Source of the DNA: an uncultured Candidatus Melainabacteria bacterium
GTDB lineage: Bacteria > Cyanobacteriota > Vampirovibrionia > Gastranaerophilales > Gastranaerophilaceae
Length of the DNA stretch: 64,000 nucleotides
Reading direction: 5' to 3'
Assembly: GCA_934693165.1 (NCBI GenBank)
Contig: CAKUUX010000009.1
Coordinates: 23,800-87,799, forward strand
A model generated the notes under the pieces. It was not told the DNA's origin. It searched no databases and saw only the letters and a program-made list of their open reading frames with translations. Positions within the stretch are counted from its first letter, which is position 1. Each line of letters begins with the position of its first letter. Positions 61,928 through 64,000 of this stretch are shown piece by piece. The translations under genes were made by a program, and so were the position numbers.

Positions 61928-62875
61928 ATGATTATTCAATTTTTAAACAGTATGAATAATTTCAATGAATTATGTATGAGTTTTATTCTAAAATTTGTAC
62001 ATCTTTTCAGTGTACCAGAATTTTTGGAAGAAGCTGTTGCAGAGAGCATTAACCTTATTCCATTTTTATTCGTAATCTTTGTATTTATTGAAATTTTTGA
62101 AAATTATTTTTCTGAAAAAATTGAAAATCTTTCCCTAAGTTCAAGACTATTGGGACCTTTGATTGGTAGTTGCTTAGCTTCAATTCCTCAATGTGGATTT
62201 TCAATTATAGCAACTATTTTATATATCAAAAAATTTATTTCACTTGGCACTTTATTAGCTGTTTATATTGCAACAAGTGACGAAGCTATACCTATTCTGC
62301 TTGCAGAACCTGACAATATTTCAACAATAATTCCTGTTATTTGTACAAAAATTGTTCTAGGTCTTATTGTAGGATACACTATTGATTTAATCTTTAAACC
62401 ACAAATTCAAACTACAAAAAATGAGGTCGAAGAAATTGAAGAAATTGAAATGCACGAAGAAGGTTGTTGCCATTCAGAAATTCATTCTACTGTTACAAAA
62501 TTGTTCATTCATCCTTTAAAACATACATTCAACATTTTTCTATTTATTTTAATTATAAATTGTCTTTTAAGTACAGCCTTAACTTATGCAAACGATACTG
62601 TAAACTTAATTTTTGACACAAACCAATTTTTACAAGTCTTTTTAGCTTCAATTATTGGCTTAATTCCAAATTGTGCAACATCAGTTTTAATTGTCATGCT
62701 TTATTTAAAATCAGTAATCGGTTTTGGTTCATTAATTGCAGGGTTATCAACGAATGCAGGGTTAGGTTTGTTAGTTTTATTCAAACATAATGACAACATT
62801 AAAGATTCATTAAAAGTTGTGGGAATTTTATTTGTTGTAGCACTAGTTTCAGGCTTAATTTTACAAGTTATTTAG
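61928..62875 (+). CDS. Putative heavy-metal exporter (ArsP_2-like, 10-TM type)
   Basis: A 315-aa membrane protein with about eight to ten hydrophobic helices in two related halves. Each half carries a polar-in-membrane motif: GSCLASIPQCGFSII (about 80-94) and GLIPNCATSVLIV (about 246-258). A central His/Glu/Cys-rich loop (about 165-190, EMHEEGCCHSEIHS) is suited to metal binding. It resembles the putative manganese/arsenic efflux family; the ion is not decided. It stands 35 bases after the SLH gene and may be co-transcribed. Confidence 0.75.
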   Translation: MIIQFLNSMNNFNELCMSFILKFVHLFSVPEFLEEAVAESINLIPFLFVIFVFIEIFENYFSEKIENLSLSSRLLGPLIGSCLASIPQCGFSIIATILYIKKFISLGTLLAVYIATSDEAIPILLAEPDNISTIIPVICTKIVLGLIVGYTIDLIFKPQIQTTKNEVEEIEEIEMHEEGCCHSEIHSTVTKLFIHPLKHTFNIFLFILIINCLLSTALTYANDTVNLIFDTNQFLQVFLASIIGLIPNCATSVLIVMLYLKSVIGFGSLIAGLSTNAGLGLLVLFKHNDNIKDSLKVVGILFVVALVSGLILQVI

Positions 62876-62917
62876 GTTAGAGAAAAATAATATAAAAAAC
62901 TAACAAATTTTTTATGT

Positions 62918-62948
62918 TTGACGTAAAATAAAGTAGTACATGTATGAA
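62918..62948 (+). promoter_or_regulatory. Possible sigma-70 promoter of nifJ
   Basis: TTGACG at 62918-62923 followed 17 bases later by TGTATG, a weak -10; it would give a leader of about 80 bases before the nifJ start. Confidence 0.3.
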
Positions 62949-63029
62949 GAGAGTTAAGAGAGTTTTAACCTTTTAAAAATGTATTTTAACAATAGTAGCT
63001 GGATAGAAAACTAATAAGGAGGTTTATTT

Positions 63030-64000
63030 ATGCCAGGAAAGACAATAACAGTTGATGGTAACTACGCTGCAGCACACGTTGCGTATGCATTAAGCGAAGT
63101 ATCAGCAATCTACCCAATTACTCCTTCATCTACAATGGGTGAATGGATTGATGAATGGGCATCACAACACAAAAAGAACATCTGGGGCAAAGAAGTTCGT
63201 GTAGCAGAAATGCAATCAGAAGCAGGTGCAGCTGGTGCAGTACACGGTTCTTTAGCAGCAGGTTCATTAACTTCAACTTACACAGCATCACAAGGTTTAT
63301 TATTGATGATTCCTGTAATGCACAAGGTAGCAGGGGAAATGATTCCTCACGTAATCCACGTATCTGCTCGTGCTTTAGCAGCTCAATCATTAGCAATCTT
63401 CGGTGATCACACAGACGTTATGGGTTGCAGAAACACAGGTTATGCTATGTTAGCTGCAAACAGTGTTCAAGAAGAAATGGATATGGCTTTAGTAGCTCAC
63501 TTATCTACTTACAAAGCTAAAGTTCCATTCTTACAATTCTTTGATGGTTTCAGAACTTCTCACGAAATTCACAAAATTGAAGAAATTTCTTATGAAGATA
63601 TCGCTTCACTAGTTGAACCACAATATATCGAAGAATTCAGACAAAGAGCATTAAGACCAGAAGCTCCTATTTGTAAAGTTGGTGCTCAAAATACTGACGT
63701 ATATTTCCAAGGTCGTGAAACAGTTAACAAATACTATGATGCTGTTCCAGACATCGTTCAAGAATACATGGACAAAGTAGCTAAAGTTACTGGTCGTCAA
63801 TACCACCCATTCGATTACGTTGGTGCTCCAGATGCAACTGATGTTATCGTAGCTATCGGTTCTGGTTGTGAAACTATCGAAGAAACTATCGATTACTTAA
63901 ATGCAACTAGAGGTACTAAATACGGTTTAGTTAAAGTTAGATTATACAGACCATTCGACGTTAAGAGATTCAACGAAGCTCTTCCTAAATCAGTTAAGAG
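63030..64000 (+). CDS. nifJ: Pyruvate:ferredoxin oxidoreductase, N-terminal part (runs off the window)
   Basis: The first 323 codons of a PFOR, which oxidises pyruvate to acetyl-CoA and CO2 and reduces ferredoxin. The frame stays open to the end of the window. YPITPSSTMGEWIDEW (about 30-45) and EAGAAGAVHGSLAAGSLTSTYTASQGLLLM (domain I, here listed by its key residues Glu, Thr and Gln), FGDHTDVM and LQFFDGFRTSHE are typical. AAGGAGG lies 7 bases before the ATG. It fits an anaerobic fermentative metabolism. Confidence 0.95.
   Translation, partial: MPGKTITVDGNYAAAHVAYALSEVSAIYPITPSSTMGEWIDEWASQHKKNIWGKEVRVAEMQSEAGAAGAVHGSLAAGSLTSTYTASQGLLLMIPVMHKVAGEMIPHVIHVSARALAAQSLAIFGDHTDVMGCRNTGYAMLAANSVQEEMDMALVAHLSTYKAKVPFLQFFDGFRTSHEIHKIEEISYEDIASLVEPQYIEEFRQRALRPEAPICKVGAQNTDVYFQGRETVNKYYDAVPDIVQEYMDKVAKVTGRQYHPFDYVGAPDATDVIVAIGSGCETIEETIDYLNATRGTKYGLVKVRLYRPFDVKRFNEALPKSVK

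Noticed and set aside
1..64000. CRISPR arrays, tRNA or rRNA genes, known riboswitches
   Set aside because: No regularly spaced direct repeats and no cloverleaf or conserved rRNA blocks were seen in any intergenic gap; all gaps are short or filled with the repeats listed.

Overview
This 64-kb window is AT-rich (roughly 30% G+C by eye), densely coded and bacterial, using the standard bacterial code (TGA is a stop in several genes). I infer a non-photosynthetic relative of Cyanobacteria, of the Melainabacteria/Vampirovibrionia (Gastranaerophilales) kind. The pointers are: fermentative glycolysis with PPi-dependent phosphofructokinase and pyruvate:ferredoxin oxidoreductase, a YqeG-type HAD phosphatase, a DivIVA-like coiled-coil gene beside coaD, an SLH-domain exported protein, several TPR-glycosyltransferase fusions, and no photosynthesis genes. 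This is inference from gene content, not a marker-gene result. No rRNA, tRNA or CRISPR array was seen.

Layout. 0-4 kb: an acyltransferase, a REP-associated (Y1/HUH) transposase, a TPR-glycosyltransferase and a TPR protein. 4-16 kb: aminoacyl-tRNA synthetases (proS, gltX, a TGS-less thrS, aspS) around a tandem pair of TPR-glycosyltransferases and a 70-aa protein. 16-25 kb: pgi, trhP-yqeG, a small inverted-repeat-bounded element with a hydrophobic 35-aa ORF, the accD-accA-prmA operon, a matrixin-type metalloprotease, and ybaB-recR. 25-33 kb: a threonine-rich unknown protein, rpmI-rplT, fba, and a minus-strand operon of a transketolase C-half, ftsE, ftsX, an HDOD protein and a receiver/degenerate-GGDEF protein. 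33-48 kb: an unusual block with two UshA-like nucleotidases lacking signal peptides, a second 71-aa paralogue, pfp, two large coiled-coil proteins sharing a C-terminal domain, a NarL-type regulator, a 450-aa glycine-rich hydrophobic protein and two 56-aa miniproteins. 48-64 kb: nadD-yqeK, a GH35 beta-galactosidase, a DivIVA-like gene with coaD, dnaK, a HAD phosphatase, lysS, PBP1A, a YkgJ-like protein, an SLH protein, a metal exporter and the start of nifJ.

The most striking signal is a two-part motif, GGCAATTT (or TGAAATTT) followed after exactly 16 bases by TTTATATAA. It occurs nine times, always with 24 bases between the starts of the two boxes. Eight copies lie just upstream of genes of unknown or unusual function: the 70/71-aa paralogues, both signal-less nucleotidases, both 56-aa miniproteins and the 450-aa protein. 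The ninth faces a structured region with no gene. I read this as the promoter of an unidentified sigma factor or regulator controlling a lineage-specific regulon. Glycolysis (pgi, pfp, fba, transketolase half, nifJ), fatty-acid synthesis (accA/D) and cell-envelope genes (ftsEX, PBP1A) make up the ordinary housekeeping background.

Intergenic regions carry families of palindromic repeats whose backbones are conserved while hairpin arms vary. The REP-associated transposase at 0.9 kb is a plausible mover of these.
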